This document shows, one piece after another, positions 26,058 to 35,024 of a DNA stretch of 64,000 bases. Source of the stretch: Mesorhizobium sp. AR07 (GTDB lineage Bacteria; Pseudomonadota; Alphaproteobacteria; Rhizobiales; Rhizobiaceae). A program made the position numbers and the translations under genes. Under the pieces are notes generated by a model that had not been told where the DNA came from, made no database searches, and saw only the letters and a program-made list of their open reading frames with translations. The stretch is from NCBI RefSeq assembly GCF_024746815.1, contig NZ_CP080529.1, forward strand, positions 62,001-126,000. Direction: 5' to 3'. How positions within the stretch are numbered: the first letter of the stretch is position 1; the number at the start of each line of letters is the position of its first letter.

Positions 26058-27284
26058 ATGCTCTACAAACTTGAGATCGAAAATTTCTACTCCATCCGCG
26101 ATCCGCAGGTCATCGACCTCACGATCGCGCCGAACGTGCCGGACGTTGAGGGACGCTATGCCGAAATTTTTCCGGGCTCCGACCTGCGCGCTCCGAAGGT
26201 CGTTTCAATCTACGGCGCGAACGGGTCGGGCAAAACCACCATCCTAAAAGCCCTCCAGTTCCTGATCATGTTCGCGCGGGACAGTTCGCAGCGGACAGTG
26301 CCGGGCTTTCCGTGCGAACGATTCAACGATCTGGGATCCCGCTCGCGCCCCATAAAGCTCGCGATCGAGATGGGCGGCGTCATGAACCTGAACCGCGAAA
26401 CGATGGACCGGATCGAAGCGGGCGACGAGATAGAGCATGGCGTCTATCGCTATGAGGTCGAGATCGAGGTAGTCGAAGGTAACGCGCAACGCGTCCTCAG
26501 CGAGGCGCTAAGGCAGAAGCCGAAAGGCCAAGGCAAATGGCAACGCGTCTTCGAGCGCGATTGCGAGGCCAAGGTGAAAGATTCCCGATCTTTCTCCCTC
26601 ACGGGCTTTCAACACCTCCTGAACACGCTGCGCCCAAACGTCTCTGTCCTGTCGTCATTCGGACTGTTCCAGCACCCTACGGCGATGCTGTTCCTTGAGA
26701 CGGCGAGGAAGGTGATGTTCCAGATAGGGCCGACGCCATCCATACAGGATCAGCCGATCATCAACTTCCTCGGTCAGGCACCCGAAATGCTCGACCAGCT
26801 AAACAAGGAACTCAGCCGGATCGATGTCGGCGTGGAAGCCATGCGCTTTCAGGAAACGCCGAACGGGCTTGTGCCCATGTTCAAACATTCCGGCCTTCAT
26901 GTCGAAATGCCGTGGATTCTGGAGAGCCACGGCACGCAGTCATTCATCAAGATGTTTCCGATGCTCACCCTCGCGCTCGCGCAAGGAGGCCTGTGCATTA
27001 TCGATGAGTTTGACGCGTCGATCCATCCGCTTGTCCTGCCCGAGCTAATCGGGTGGTTCTATGATAGCGAGAACCGGAACCAGTTGGATGCGCAGCTCTG
27101 GTTTACCTGCCATTCCGTGTCGCTGCTCGATGACCTCACGAAGGAAGAGATCATCATATGCGAGAAGGACCGGAAAGGGCGGACGCGGGCTTATAGCCTG
27201 ATGGACGTGAAGGTTCGTCGAGACGAAAACCTCTATCGCAAATATCTGAGCGGCGCTTACGGCGGCGTGCCGCAAATCGGATGA
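26058..27284 (+). CDS. AAA ATPase of the RloA/AbiLi type
   Basis: A 408-aa SMC/OLD-type ATPase. The N-terminus MLYKLEIENFYSIRD is the usual start of this class; Walker A is G53ANGSGKT60; Walker B with its aspartate/glutamate appears as GLCIIDEFDASIHP near residue 315; the C-terminal LWFTCHSVSLLDDL is the His-switch/sensor region. It overlaps the RloB-like gene by four bases (ATGA), which fixes them as a two-gene unit. In AbiL-type abortive infection systems an ATPase of this class pairs with an RloB protein. Phage sensing and self-toxicity are inferred, not shown. Confidence 0.82.
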   Translation: MLYKLEIENFYSIRDPQVIDLTIAPNVPDVEGRYAEIFPGSDLRAPKVVSIYGANGSGKTTILKALQFLIMFARDSSQRTVPGFPCERFNDLGSRSRPIKLAIEMGGVMNLNRETMDRIEAGDEIEHGVYRYEVEIEVVEGNAQRVLSEALRQKPKGQGKWQRVFERDCEAKVKDSRSFSLTGFQHLLNTLRPNVSVLSSFGLFQHPTAMLFLETARKVMFQIGPTPSIQDQPIINFLGQAPEMLDQLNKELSRIDVGVEAMRFQETPNGLVPMFKHSGLHVEMPWILESHGTQSFIKMFPMLTLALAQGGLCIIDEFDASIHPLVLPELIGWFYDSENRNQLDAQLWFTCHSVSLLDDLTKEEIIICEKDRKGRTRAYSLMDVKVRRDENLYRKYLSGAYGGVPQIG

Positions 27285-27850
27285 AGACGCGTCGCCCCTT
27301 CATCCCGCAGCGCAAGCCGATCTTTATCGGCTGCGAAGGCGAGTCCGAGCAAGGCTATGCAGGATTCCTGCAAGACCTCATATTTGAGGCTGACCTGCAT
27401 GTTCACCTCAATATCGAGTTGCTGAAAGCTGGCGATCCGCTAGCCCGCATCGAGCTTGCGATCCGCAGACTCGCCCAGCTTCGAAAAACGCGCGGCACAT
27501 TCGCCGACAAATTCGTGCTGCTCGATACCGATCAATTGGCGCTCTCTGCCGATCGCGCGCATCGTGCGCGAGAGCTAGCCACCGCGAATGACATCAGGAT
27601 CGTATGGCAGGAGCCTTGTTTCGAGGCTGTGCTGCTGCGTCACTTCGCCGGGAGGACCGCGCACAAGCCCCCGACCAATCAGATCACGCAGAATGCGATC
27701 CGTCAGGAATGGCCTCAATATCAAAAGCCGATGAGCCGCGCCGAGCTGACGAGGAAGATTGATCGCGAAGCCGTCACTCGCGCGGCAGGCGTTGAAATTG
27801 ATCTGATGGCCTTGCTTCGCTGCATCGGCCTGACGCCGCCTGAAGGCTGA
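27281..27850 (+). CDS. RloB-family protein (AbiLii-like), Toprim-type effector
   Basis: A 189-aa RloB-like protein (PF13707 type). Near the N-terminus is IFIGCEGESEQGYAGFL, whose Glu19/Glu21 resemble the catalytic acid of Toprim nucleases, and KFVLLDTDQ supplies the Asp82-x-Asp84 pair. Later FEAVLLRHF and QYQKPMSRAEL are typical of the family. The ATG lies within the upstream stop (ATGA). The likely role is a nuclease effector regulated by the ATPase (family knowledge plus inference). Confidence 0.8.
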   Translation: MKTRRPFIPQRKPIFIGCEGESEQGYAGFLQDLIFEADLHVHLNIELLKAGDPLARIELAIRRLAQLRKTRGTFADKFVLLDTDQLALSADRAHRARELATANDIRIVWQEPCFEAVLLRHFAGRTAHKPPTNQITQNAIRQEWPQYQKPMSRAELTRKIDREAVTRAAGVEIDLMALLRCIGLTPPEG

Positions 27851-28217
27851 GAAGCCATAAGAATTCGCTATACCGTCCCGTTCAGCAAGATTATCATCGA
27901 CGGCCTCGCGCCAGGTTTCCGCAAGCGCCTCGACAGCATTAACGACTGGCCGCTTTCAGGAAGCGTCCCGAGCGCTCCAAATGTCCGACATGGGCGCAAA
28001 GCTGTCGTTTCCATCGTGGCAGACGCAAGCCGGGCTTCGAGTCAACGACCGCCATTGCTGAGCGTTGAGTCCTGAGCCATTCCTGTCGTTCGAGCTCTTA
28101 ACCTGCGCGACGCGGTTTGACCTGCAAGCGGACTTCTTCTAGGCGCCAAAGTCCCGCCTGCAGCACGCACGGGCCCTGTTAGGACCGTGTCGAACAGATT
28201 CATGAAAGCGTCTCGCG
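27851..28217. other. Convergent intergenic stretch
   Basis: This lies between the RloB-like gene and the leftward regulator. No recognisable gene, no clear terminator hairpin. Confidence 0.35.
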
Positions 28218-29771
28218 CTAATCTGACAGCCCGGCAGCATGCAGCGCATCACCAAGGCATTCCGCGAGCGCGGGAGCACAGTTCACGCCCGCAAACTGGC
28301 GGCTGTAACGGAATGTTGGTTGCAGTTCGAGCACCCGCGCGGCAGCTGCCCTCGCTTCCTCCAACCGGCCGAGTTTGGCAAGGGCAGCGGCCAATTGCAC
28401 ATAAGTGATGCTGTGTGCGGGATTTGCCTGAACGGACTTGTAAGCGGCGCGACAGGCTTCGTCGTAGCGGCCGCGCAGCAAATGACTCATCGCCTGCGCA
28501 TCGAAAGCGGCGAAAGCCCATGGGTCAAACGGGCTCAGCCGCATGCCCCGCTCGCTCCACTCGATGGCCCGCTCTGCTTCTCCGCTCCATCCGAGAATGA
28601 CGCTGCCCAGAATGTAGGTCAGGGCGGACGAAGGACTGATAGCGAGCGCGGCTTCCAATGCAGTGAAAGCAGCTTTACGATCATGTCCATCCATGCCAAT
28701 CGAAAATCCCGCGAGAGTCAGCGCGGACGCATCGTCCTGCCCGTGGAGGATGGCGGAGCGGGCATAGCGGATCGAAGCGACACGGTCGGCTTCCTGCAAG
28801 CCGGCGCGGAGGAAGAGGCAATGGTGACACATCGCGGCGTTGCCGTGCGCCAGCGCATAGGCCGGATCGAGTTCGATGGCGCGTTCGAGCAGCACGAGCG
28901 CTCGCGTCACCCGATCAGGCATTCCGGAATCAACGTCGAGCTGTGCCCGCAGCACAAGGTCATAAGCATCCAGGTTATCGGGACGCCTGCGCTTCACCCT
29001 GTCGATTTCGGCTCGTCGCAGGCTCGGTGCGATTGCGCCGACAGCCGATATGGCGATCTCATCCTGAAGCGCGAAGATATCGTCGGAGCTGCGGTCATAC
29101 CGCTCGGCCCAGACGTGAGCGCCGGTCGATGCATCAATCATCTGGCCAGTCACGCGCACATGGCCGCCGGCTTTTCGCACGCTCCCTTCGAGTACATACC
29201 GTACGCCAAGTTCGCGGCCGACCTGCTTCACGTCGACGGCCCGGCCCTTGTAGGTAAAGGTCGAATTTCGCGCGATGACGAGCAGCCAGTTGATGCGCGC
29301 AAGGCCGGTGATGATATCGTCAACCATCCCGTCGGCGAAGTAATCCTGCTCCGGATCGCCGCTTAGGTTCGAGAACGGTAAAACCGCGACCGAGGGCTTG
29401 CCCGGCAATGCCAGCATTGCCGTTGGTGCGGCGCCGGCTGCCGGTTCACGGCCACCGGCTGTGACCGCCGGCCCGACATAGCGATAGCCGCGTCGCGGCA
29501 GCGTTTCGATCCAGCATGCGCCGCCCGCCAGCTCCTCAAAGAGCCGCCGTACCGCCGCAATCTGGACCGTCAGGTTGCTGTCCTCAATGGCCTGTGTGGG
29601 CCACGCCGCCTCGATCAGCGTTTCCTTCGGAACCGGCGCGCCCGCCCGTTCCACAAGCAGCGCAAGCAGCGCGACCGCCCGCTGGCCGAGCGGCGTCGGC
29701 TCGACGCCGTGGAATAGAATTCCGACATCGGTGTCTAGGCGAAATGGGCCAAACGCAAGGCTTGTCGGCAT
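28218..29771 (-). CDS. Winged-helix (OmpR/CadC-type) regulator with TPR domain
   Basis: A 517-aa protein. Residues 1-105 form a trans_reg_C winged helix (FGPFRLDTDVGILF..., WIETLPRRGYRYVG). Residues about 125-260 are a TolB-like/adenylate-cyclase-associated domain (SVAVLPFSNLSGDPEQDYFADGM). Residues about 280-510 are TPR helices (RAIELDPAYALAHGNAA). No transmembrane span is evident, so unlike CadC it is soluble. It is divergent from a cupin gene across 126 bp and probably controls it (inference). Confidence 0.85.
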   Translation of the reverse strand: MPTSLAFGPFRLDTDVGILFHGVEPTPLGQRAVALLALLVERAGAPVPKETLIEAAWPTQAIEDSNLTVQIAAVRRLFEELAGGACWIETLPRRGYRYVGPAVTAGGREPAAGAAPTAMLALPGKPSVAVLPFSNLSGDPEQDYFADGMVDDIITGLARINWLLVIARNSTFTYKGRAVDVKQVGRELGVRYVLEGSVRKAGGHVRVTGQMIDASTGAHVWAERYDRSSDDIFALQDEIAISAVGAIAPSLRRAEIDRVKRRRPDNLDAYDLVLRAQLDVDSGMPDRVTRALVLLERAIELDPAYALAHGNAAMCHHCLFLRAGLQEADRVASIRYARSAILHGQDDASALTLAGFSIGMDGHDRKAAFTALEAALAISPSSALTYILGSVILGWSGEAERAIEWSERGMRLSPFDPWAFAAFDAQAMSHLLRGRYDEACRAAYKSVQANPAHSITYVQLAAALAKLGRLEEARAAAARVLELQPTFRYSRQFAGVNCAPALAECLGDALHAAGLSD

Positions 29772-29897
29772 TCGCGAAGAAGATACCGTTTGTGATCTTT
29801 TCGCAACGATTTCGGAACGGCTTCACGACTCGCCGAAACTGGCAGCGCATCTTGCGCCCGTGCTTGCGGAAGTAGCACCGAGCCAATGGAGGATTAG

Positions 29898-30359
29898 ATG
29901 AGCGTCGCTCCCGTCATTCGCATGCCCGACGAGAACAAGGGGATCATGCTACGTGGCCATCCGATGGTGTTCCTCGTCACCGGCGAGAATACCAAATACA
30001 CGAGCATGTTCGACTGGACGATCCCGGCCGGTTTCGCCACCGGCCTTCATGTTCATCGCGTGCAGGAGGAAACCTTCTACGTGCTGGAGGGCGAATGCGT
30101 CTGGCAGGTTGGTGACAGGGCGATCCACGCGACCCCAGGTACCTACCTGTTCATTCCACCGGGGCTGCCGCACAACATCACCAATGTCAGCGAGAAGCCG
30201 GCGCGGGTGCTGATGACCGTCTCTCCGCCCGGGCATGAGCACTATTTCGAAGAGCTTGCCAAGCTGGCTGCACACGGCTCTCCGGATCCGAAAGCGCTTG
30301 CTGACTTGCGGGACCGTTACGATACTGACCAGCTCTCGACCCTGACAACACGAGTGTAA
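29898..30359 (+). CDS. Cupin-domain protein
   Basis: A 153-aa single-domain cupin. The metal-binding pattern is visible as GLHVHRVQEETFYVLEG (His, His, Glu) and, after the expected gap, PPGLPHNITN (final His). A clear GGAGG precedes the ATG. Cupins of this type include quercetinase-like and sugar-binding proteins; nothing here fixes the substrate. The divergent TPR regulator is the likely controller. Confidence 0.82.
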   Translation: MSVAPVIRMPDENKGIMLRGHPMVFLVTGENTKYTSMFDWTIPAGFATGLHVHRVQEETFYVLEGECVWQVGDRAIHATPGTYLFIPPGLPHNITNVSEKPARVLMTVSPPGHEHYFEELAKLAAHGSPDPKALADLRDRYDTDQLSTLTTRV

Positions 30360-30880
30360 TGTCGATTTGCAATGTCGGTTATGGCGCAACGCCGCTCATG
30401 GTGTCGGCACCAGCGATGTCCGCTTTTGCGGGCGCATAGGGCCGCCATGGGAAGTCGTCGCGCAGTCCGTTGGGTGGTTGCCACTACACAAGAAGGTCAC
30501 TTCGGCAGCGATTGAGCAAAAAGATCCGATCTCAAACGGTCACTCTGGACCACACCCGGAAATCATTGAGCCATCGCCTATGCCGTAAGTCCGGCGTCCC
30601 ATTGTGGCGCTCTTCGGTATTGGATGGCGTCTATTGCGCCACCACATAGACAACTTCGACATTTTGCGCCCCAACTTCAACTTTCGCCACGGTCCATCCG
30701 CGCGCAAGCTTCGCCCCCGCAAGGGCATGCTTGCTGATTTCGGCGAACGGACGGCCTTACCAGAAGCCCATGCTTTGGAAATGTTCCGCGATCATCGGGC
30801 GGCGGAGCGATTTAACTGGACATGGGCTGCCCCGGCTTGCGAGTGTTAGCTGGAGCTAAATTAGTTGGCGGGCGAGTGAC
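30360..30880. other. Intergenic region with a possible leftward gene remnant
   Basis: About 520 bp. On the minus strand 30631-30745 reads EISKHALAGAKLARGWT and ends VVYVVAQ with a stop, a protein-like tail whose upstream frame is broken by a stop. I cannot name it. The promoter of the caspase-like gene should lie in the last 100 bp; AT content rises around 30850-30865. Confidence 0.3.
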
Positions 30881-33022
30881 ATGACTGCGCGCTGGGGTTG
30901 GCTTTGCGGTTTAGCCGGAGCCTTTCTGCTTGGCTGCACCGCGGTGCATGCCGAGACGCGCGCGCTAGTTGTCGGCGTATCGGGCTATCCGAACCTTCCT
31001 GAAGCCATTCACCTTGTCGGGCCGAAGAACGACGCCCGCGAAGTGGCCAACACGCTGGTTCGCCTCGGCGTACCGGCCGGGGATGTTACCGTTCTGGCCG
31101 ATGGAGTGAGTGGCCTGCAAGATGGCGTTTCGGCCCCGGGTCCAGGCACCAGGCAGGCGGTCCTGGCCGGCCTCGATCATCTCGCAGATACGGCCCGCAA
31201 CGGTGATCTCATCATCTTCTATTTCTCCGGGCACGGTTCGCAACAGCCCGACCTGAATGGCGACGAGGAAGGCGGCTTCGACCAGATTTTTCTGCCCTAT
31301 GACATCGGCCGCTGGAACGGCGAGAGCGTCGACCGTGCAATTGTCGATGACGAACTTGGAGCGCGCGTCCAGCGCATTCTCGACAAGGGCGCAGACTTCT
31401 TCGGCATCCTAGACGCCTGCCACTCCGCCACCGGCTTTCGCGACATTCCGAGCGATGACGCACGGGCGCGCGGCGTCGATCCGACTGATCTCGGGGTGCC
31501 CGAGGCCGTGGGTTCGACCGGGCGGCCGATTGCGCTGGAACGCAAGGCGCTGCCCAAGGGGCGGGGGCGCGCCGCTTTTTTCTATGCCGCCCAGACAACC
31601 GAGGTGGCTTTGGAAAAGACGCCGAAAGGCGCTGCCGATGGCGAGAGTTACGGCGTCTTCACCTATACGATGTTGAACCGGCTCAATCAGACGCCTGACC
31701 TGACATACCGCACGCTGCACCAGGCCGTTGTCGCCGACATCAAGCGCAACACGCTTATGGCGACGCAGACGCCGGATCTGGAAGGCGATCTGCTGGACGA
31801 ACCGGTGCTCCGACTGAGCAACGCCACTGCGATCCGGCAATGGCCGATCTATGCCGGAAACCTTCAGGCCGGCCAACTTGCCGGCCTGAACGACGGCGCG
31901 ATCGTCGCACTTTATGCCGACCCCGCCGCCCCTAACGCAGATGCCGTCGCTTATGGCGTCGTGGAGAATGCGGGCGCCACTAAAAGCACAGTCACCCAGA
32001 TCGCCTGGCCATGCTCGTCGCCGACAGCCAAGAGCGGCTCCTGCCTAACCGAGCCTGATGCAACGGCCTTCAAGAAGGGCCGCTTCGCGCGTGTCGTCGA
32101 GCCGGGTGTCGATCTATCGGTCACGCTCTCGCAGCCCGTCCGGATAGACCCGGCCGACGGCAAGGATTACGCGCCGGCCATCGCGGCGCTTCGTTCGGCG
32201 ATTGCCTCCGACGTGCTGTCCAAACGCGTATCGATGCGCTCAAGCGGTTATGACATTGCCGTTGCGCTGGTCGACGGCAAACTGGCGTTTTCCGCCACAG
32301 GCGGGCAGATCGACCAAAGCGGGGCCGGTTCGTCGCCGCGTTTGACATTGCCCGACAATCCGGACGCCGCGGCCTCGACCGTGGCCGCAGCAATCAATCG
32401 CATTGCCCGTGCGTTGGCGCTGCAACGTCTGGCAGGCAGCGAGGCCGGGCAAGCCATTGGGCTCGAATCGCAGGTCTTGATTGCCCGGGCGAAACCCGAA
32501 GCCATTGCCGGCAAGACGTGTTCCGACGATCGCACCAACTATGAGCCGCCGCTCGAGGCGGGTAGCGCGCCGCGGCTTGGGGATTGCGACATCATATCGG
32601 TCAAGATGCGCAACACGGGACCGAAGCCCGTTGATGTCACTGTGCTGCTGATCGGCCAGGATTTCTCCATCACCACACTGTGGCCGGCCGAGGCAACGAT
32701 CAACCGGATTGCCTCCGGCGACGAGAAGAGCGCCGACATCGCTCAGATCGATCTTGGTTCGGCGACAGCCAGCGACGAGCGCCTGGTGCTCATCGCGGTA
32801 CCGGGCCTCGGCAAGGCGCATACGGCGTTCGACAATCTCGAGCAGGAGGGTCTGCGCAATGCGTCCTCTGGCGACGACGCCACGCCGGAGATGACCGAAC
32901 TGCACGATCTGGTTTCGAAGAGCCTGAACGATATGGCGCAAAGCTCGATCAGCAAACCGCCGCGCATGGAGGAAGAGATGTCGATCGATGTCAGGCCCTT
33001 CACGACCGTGCCAGGGAAATAG
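30881..33022 (+). CDS. Secreted metacaspase-like protease (peptidase C14)
   Basis: A 713-aa protein with an N-terminal export signal; LLGC at 16-19 is a possible lipobox, otherwise signal peptidase I may cut after AVHA. The caspase domain spans about residues 25-310: His118 in YFSGHGSQ and Cys180 in LDACHSATG, with Asp178 matching the metacaspase DxCHSG element linked to Arg/Lys preference. Residues 330-713 are a low-homology region with a DUF4384-like stretch (KMRNTGPKPVDVTVLLIG, LWPAEATINRI). It differs from the two TPR-caspases at the window start by lacking TPRs. A small secreted Cys/Tyr protein gene follows 168 bp downstream and may be its partner (inference). Confidence 0.88.
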   Translation: MTARWGWLCGLAGAFLLGCTAVHAETRALVVGVSGYPNLPEAIHLVGPKNDAREVANTLVRLGVPAGDVTVLADGVSGLQDGVSAPGPGTRQAVLAGLDHLADTARNGDLIIFYFSGHGSQQPDLNGDEEGGFDQIFLPYDIGRWNGESVDRAIVDDELGARVQRILDKGADFFGILDACHSATGFRDIPSDDARARGVDPTDLGVPEAVGSTGRPIALERKALPKGRGRAAFFYAAQTTEVALEKTPKGAADGESYGVFTYTMLNRLNQTPDLTYRTLHQAVVADIKRNTLMATQTPDLEGDLLDEPVLRLSNATAIRQWPIYAGNLQAGQLAGLNDGAIVALYADPAAPNADAVAYGVVENAGATKSTVTQIAWPCSSPTAKSGSCLTEPDATAFKKGRFARVVEPGVDLSVTLSQPVRIDPADGKDYAPAIAALRSAIASDVLSKRVSMRSSGYDIAVALVDGKLAFSATGGQIDQSGAGSSPRLTLPDNPDAAASTVAAAINRIARALALQRLAGSEAGQAIGLESQVLIARAKPEAIAGKTCSDDRTNYEPPLEAGSAPRLGDCDIISVKMRNTGPKPVDVTVLLIGQDFSITTLWPAEATINRIASGDEKSADIAQIDLGSATASDERLVLIAVPGLGKAHTAFDNLEQEGLRNASSGDDATPEMTELHDLVSKSLNDMAQSSISKPPRMEEEMSIDVRPFTTVPGK

Positions 33023-33190
33023 CGGCTGCCGGGGCAGTAGAGGGAATTGGCGCTGGCTGGGCCGGCGCTAGCAAGGGTCCACAAACTGGTTTCGCTGCGA
33101 AGGGAGGCGGCATCGGATTGGGGAAACGCCGGGAAAACCGATGGATAACCGGCGGGGGCAATGAAACTGACACAACGGAGGACTAACCTT

Positions 33191-33628
33191 ATGATGAAGA
33201 AACTGCTTCTCGCCGGCCTTCTTGCCGCAAACAGCCTGACCGCCGGCGCTTCGCTTGCGGAAGACAAAAAGCCGGATATTTCGGCCGCCCAGCAGGCCGA
33301 AGGCCGCCAGATCCTAGAGACGGCACGGGCTCTCGAAAGCTATGGCGAAGCCAAGGGTGACCCACTCGCGCTCGTCACTTCCGCCAAGATGGTGGCAAGC
33401 GTTCCCGGTCGGGTTCTGGCCGATGGCCAGCAAGGCGACAAGGGCGCGAACTTCGATGTCGAAGCGGTGCTCAAGAAGGCCGAAGGCCTCGCCCAGGGCG
33501 ACGAGTTGATCACCAAGGTGGCCGCCGACGTGCGCACGATGGCCAAAGCCAATTCCAAAGCCGTCTGTTACTGGCAGTACTATTGCTATTGGAATGGCTA
33601 CTGCGAATACGCCTACTACTGCTATTGA
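33191..33628 (+). CDS. Secreted protein with C-terminal Cys/Tyr hexapeptide repeat
   Basis: ATG 33191 follows GGAGGA by about nine bases; an in-frame ATG at 33161 is less likely. The 145-aa product has a signal peptide (MMKKLLLAGLLAANSLTAGASLA), an alanine/lysine-rich helical middle, then an abrupt tail CYWQYYCYWNGYCEYAYYCY that ends the protein. Cysteines 126, 132, 138 and 144 are exactly six residues apart, in a C-[YE]-[WY]-x-x-Y repeat. A lysine (NSK123-AVC) precedes the tail. I know of no named family. The upstream metacaspase-like gene suggests processing or co-function. The tail could be disulfide-bonded, metal-binding, tyrosine-cross-linked or adhesive; none is shown. Confidence 0.75.
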   Translation: MMKKLLLAGLLAANSLTAGASLAEDKKPDISAAQQAEGRQILETARALESYGEAKGDPLALVTSAKMVASVPGRVLADGQQGDKGANFDVEAVLKKAEGLAQGDELITKVAADVRTMAKANSKAVCYWQYYCYWNGYCEYAYYCY

Positions 33629-33646
33629 TCCCAGGATCGCGAAATG

Positions 33647-33680
33647 AGCCCTGTGGCTTTGCCGCAGGGCTTTCTTTTTG
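33647..33680 (+). terminator. Intrinsic terminator after the caspase/Cys-Tyr unit
   Basis: AGCCCTGTGG (33647-33656) pairs with CCGCAGGGCT (33662-33671), with one G-T pair, around a CTTTG loop and is followed by TTCTTTTT. It lies 19 bp after the stop of the small secreted protein and closes the transcription unit. Confidence 0.8.
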
Positions 33681-33887
33681 TCGGGCCATGTAGCGCTGGT
33701 CGAGGCTAAAGATTCTCTCATATTTCAACATGATCATCCCCGTACAGACCGGCGCGGGGCGTAGGGAACTGGCCTTTGGCGCCGCCCAAGCGGCCATCAG
33801 GTCCGCCCCACTTCACCATGAACCTATCTTCGAGAGGTTCTCGACCTTCAGCTTAGCTCGACCACGTTGGTCCCGAAAATTGATCGG

Positions 33888-33930
33888 TTTGGGGTATAGG
33901 GCTTCGTGCGCTTGTGTTTGAGGCCGAGGG
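33888..33930 (-). pseudogene. Internal fragment of an IS481-type transposase
   Basis: Leftward it reads LGLKHKRTKPYTPN, matching LGLKHIRTKPYTPK in the neighbouring IS481 transposase, but flanked by unrelated sequence. It is a small relic of a related but different copy. Confidence 0.55.
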
Positions 33931-33976
33931 CGACATCTCATCCGAGGAGCAATTCCACGCCCTCGCATCAGCACCG

Positions 33977-34937
33977 CTAGCTGTGGAGCCTCAACAGGTT
34001 GTCCTCGGTTAGGCCGAGGCGGCTGATTGGTGTTTTGGACTTTAGGCTGCCGTGAGGTCGATGCCAATTGTATCGGTGCAGCCAGACGGGAAGTTCTCCG
34101 GCACGATGATCGGAGTTCGGGTAGGCAATGGCGTAGGCCCATTCCCTGAGCGCGGCCTGAATGAAGCGCTCTGCCTTGCCATTGGTCTTGGGCGTGTAGG
34201 GCTTTGTGCGGATATGTTTGAGGCCAAGCTCGCGGCAGGTCTTGGCGAAGGCTTTCGATCTGCAGCACGAGCCGTTGTCGGTCATGACGCGCGCGACTGA
34301 GATACCAAGGCTGGCATAGTAGGCCACCGCTGCCTTGAGGAAGGCGATGGCGCTTTCCTTGCGCTCGTCGGGCAGTATTTGCGAGAAGGCGACGCGCGAA
34401 GCGTCGTCGATGCAGACATGAACGAACTCCCAGCCCACCCCGCGACTGTTGGATTGGCCGGTGCGATCGCCGGTGATGCGGTGGCCAACCCGTTCAAATC
34501 GCCCGAGCTTCTTGATGTCGGTCGATGTGGATCATGTCGCTGGGATGCTCGCGTTCGTAGCGGCGGATCGGTTCGGCTGGTGCGATGTCCTTCAGACGCG
34601 ACAACCCTGCACGCCTGAGAACCCGGCTGACGGTGGCGGGCGAGACGCCCATCTCCATGGCGATGTGCTTGCCGGTCAGCCGTTGGCGGCGCAGGACGAC
34701 GATGCGCTCGGCCACGGCCTGGCTGGTCAGACCCGGCATGACGTTGGGCCGTGACGAACGGTCGGCCATGCCTTTGCTGCCTTCGGTCTTGTAGCGCTCG
34801 ACCCACCGCGCCACGATCTTGGGCGACACGCCATAAGTCCGCGCCGCATGGGCTTTGGAAAGGCTGCCTTCTATTACCAAAAGCGCCATCTCCTCTCGAC
34901 GCAAAAGCGTGAGACGGGCATTCTTGTGGATGTTCAT
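33977..34937 (-). pseudogene. IS481-family transposase, frameshifted
   Basis: Start MNIHKNARLTLLRREEMA at 34937. The N-terminal HTH (HAARTYGVSPKIVARWVERY) and the second HTH (MGVSPATVSRVLRRAGL) are intact. After MIHID a 4-bp tandem duplication (GTCGGTCG on the plus strand, 34517-34524) throws the frame; without it the sequence would read MIHIDIKKLGRFERVGHRITGDR. The downstream DDE integrase core continues in a second frame (WEFVHVCIDDASRVAFSQI, TDNGSCCRS, KTNGKAERFIQ) to a TAG at 33977-33979 formed in the CTAG flank. Confidence 0.88.
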
Positions 34938-35021
34938 TCGGACCCTCCGATGAGTGCTGAAGCGTGGTAACTCCAGTCTCCTCGGTTCGGTCCGAATGGA
35001 CAACTTCTGGAAAGCTCACAA
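33981..35021 (-). mobile_element. IS481-family insertion sequence, inactivated
   Basis: The ends are imperfect inverted repeats: left CTGTGGAGCC...GGTTGTCC (33981-34004) and right, read inward, TTGTGAGCTT...AGTTGTCC (35021-34998), about 15 of 24 matching. Both ends abut CTAG (33977-33980 and 35022-35025), consistent with the CTAG-type target duplication known for IS481. The single transposase gene is frameshifted, so the element cannot move by itself. Its right end touches the first base of repeat copy 2. Confidence 0.8.
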
Positions 35022-35024
35022 CTA

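Noticed and set aside
26058..27850. PARIS-type (AriA/AriB) defence system
   Set aside because: The second gene matches RloB (GCEGESE, LLDTDQ) rather than a DUF4435 protein, so AbiL-like is the better label.
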